From Sphingomonas_L flavalba_A (lineage in GTDB: Bacteria > Pseudomonadota > Alphaproteobacteria > Sphingomonadales > Sphingomonadaceae): DNA of 64,000 bases. The notes beneath the pieces are model-generated. The model made no database searches, was not told the DNA's origin, and was given only the letters and a program-made list of their open reading frames with translations. Position numbers and translations under genes: made by a program. Positions within the stretch are counted from its first letter, which is position 1. Every line of letters starts with the position of its first letter. The DNA is taken from contig NZ_CP180208.1 of assembly GCF_047553045.1 (NCBI RefSeq), forward strand, positions 992,001-1,056,000. The letters are read 5' to 3'. Positions 63,740 through 64,000 of the stretch are shown here, piece by piece.

Positions 63740-63774
63740 GGGGACGGCCTTTCAGATAGGTTATCGGGTGAATG

Positions 63775-64000
63775 TCAGCGTTGCAGATAGGGAAGCACGT
63801 CGACGACGCGGCGTTCGGCGGCGCTGAGATAGCCGGCGTAGATGACCAGCATGACGTCCATCGCCAGCAGCAGGTCGCTGCGCGGGGCGCGGTTGTTGGC
63901 GACGGCGCCGATGAAGTCGCGCAGTTCGTCCGGGTATCCGGTTACCATGTCCTCGTCCGGCGCGGGGAAGGACCAGCCTTCCTTCGTCTCGGTCTTTTCG
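63775..64000 (-). CDS. Gfo/Idh/MocA family oxidoreductase, C-terminal end (partial)
   Basis: The window ends inside this gene; about 74 C-terminal residues are visible. GWSFPAPDEDMVTGYPDELRDFIGAV and the segment DLLLAMDVMLVIYAGYLSAAE match the end of Gfo/Idh/MocA dehydrogenases, often found in sugar or inositol pathways and with 3-keto-glycoside enzymes. The N-terminal NAD-binding part is outside the window, so cofactor and any Tat signal cannot be judged. It is upstream of both TIM-barrel copies in the same direction. Confidence 0.75.
   Translation of the reverse strand, partial: EKTETKEGWSFPAPDEDMVTGYPDELRDFIGAVANNRAPRSDLLLAMDVMLVIYAGYLSAAERRVVDVLPYLQR

Larger units (their letters stand above)
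61864..63758 (-). repeat. Tandem duplication of the TIM-barrel gene
   Basis: Two direct copies, about 61864-62803 and 62822-63758, each with the gene plus about 19 nt of leader (the sequence CATGGGGACGGCCTTTCAG is the same in both). The 3' 600 nt are almost the same in the two copies and share a long identical block around 61930-62035 and 62890-62995. Divergence is concentrated in the middle. Confidence 0.9.

Overview
The window is about 67% GC chromosomal DNA from an alphaproteobacterium, most probably a sphingomonad (Sphingomonadales). This rests on a PEPxxWA-type CTERM protein, the argS/SPOR-protein/nagZ order, a methionine synthase split into two genes, a threonine ammonia-lyase next to an aspartate/glutamate leucyltransferase, and many short alanine-rich secreted proteins. 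I see about 61 protein genes. Housekeeping blocks alternate with accessory metabolic clusters. I found no rRNA, tRNA, insertion sequence, phage gene or CRISPR array.

Layout. 1-1.8 kb: the end of fabZ, rpmE and an exported M20 peptidase. 1.8-4.8 kb: biotin operon bioF-bioD-bioA on the minus strand. 4.9-12.8 kb: a divergent catabolic cluster. Its minus arm encodes a RutA-like flavin monooxygenase, an HpcH/HpaI aldolase and an aminotransferase. Its plus arm encodes an amino acid permease, a class V PLP enzyme, an ornithine-cyclodeaminase-family enzyme, a MarR regulator and a VOC protein. 13-17.5 kb: a PEPxxWA-CTERM protein behind a sigma-54-like promoter, then argS, a SPOR protein and nagZ. 17.8-23 kb: a type I secretion system (TolC-like, ABC, HlyD-like) and a small exported protein. 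23.2-24.6 kb: an AT-richer patch with a membrane protein and two small lipoproteins. 24.7-30.4 kb: a methionine module consisting of an ArsR-methyltransferase fusion regulator, metF and the two metH parts. 30.7-36.8 kb: a DsbD-like reductase with a secreted redoxin, an NlpE-like lipoprotein, an exported amidohydrolase and a beta-hydroxyacid dehydrogenase.

36.8-42.6 kb: threonine ammonia-lyase, Bpt, and a GT4 glycosyltransferase paired with a GH130 protein. 42.6-47 kb: the fabD-fabG-acpP-fabF-mltG block. 47.1-52.3 kb: a class A acid phosphatase homologue, ribosomal genes rpsF-rpsR-rplI, and the sulfate-activation genes cysD and cysNC. 52.4-55.8 kb: a Mla/MCE lipid transport operon. 56-64 kb: a HAD phosphatase, two MFS transporters, and a locus I infer to process 3-keto-glycosides. 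That locus has a GMC oxidoreductase with its small subunit, two tandemly duplicated Tat-exported TIM-barrel enzymes, and the end of a Gfo/Idh oxidoreductase.

The best candidates for new biology are four. First, the divergent catabolic cluster at 4.9-12.8 kb, whose substrate I cannot name. Second, the tandem TIM-barrel pair, nearly identical except for one block of about 30 residues. Third, a palindrome overlapping the start codon of the ArsR-methyltransferase regulator. Fourth, the sigma-54-like promoter in front of the PEPxxWA-CTERM gene. All calls come from reading the sequence; no database search was possible.
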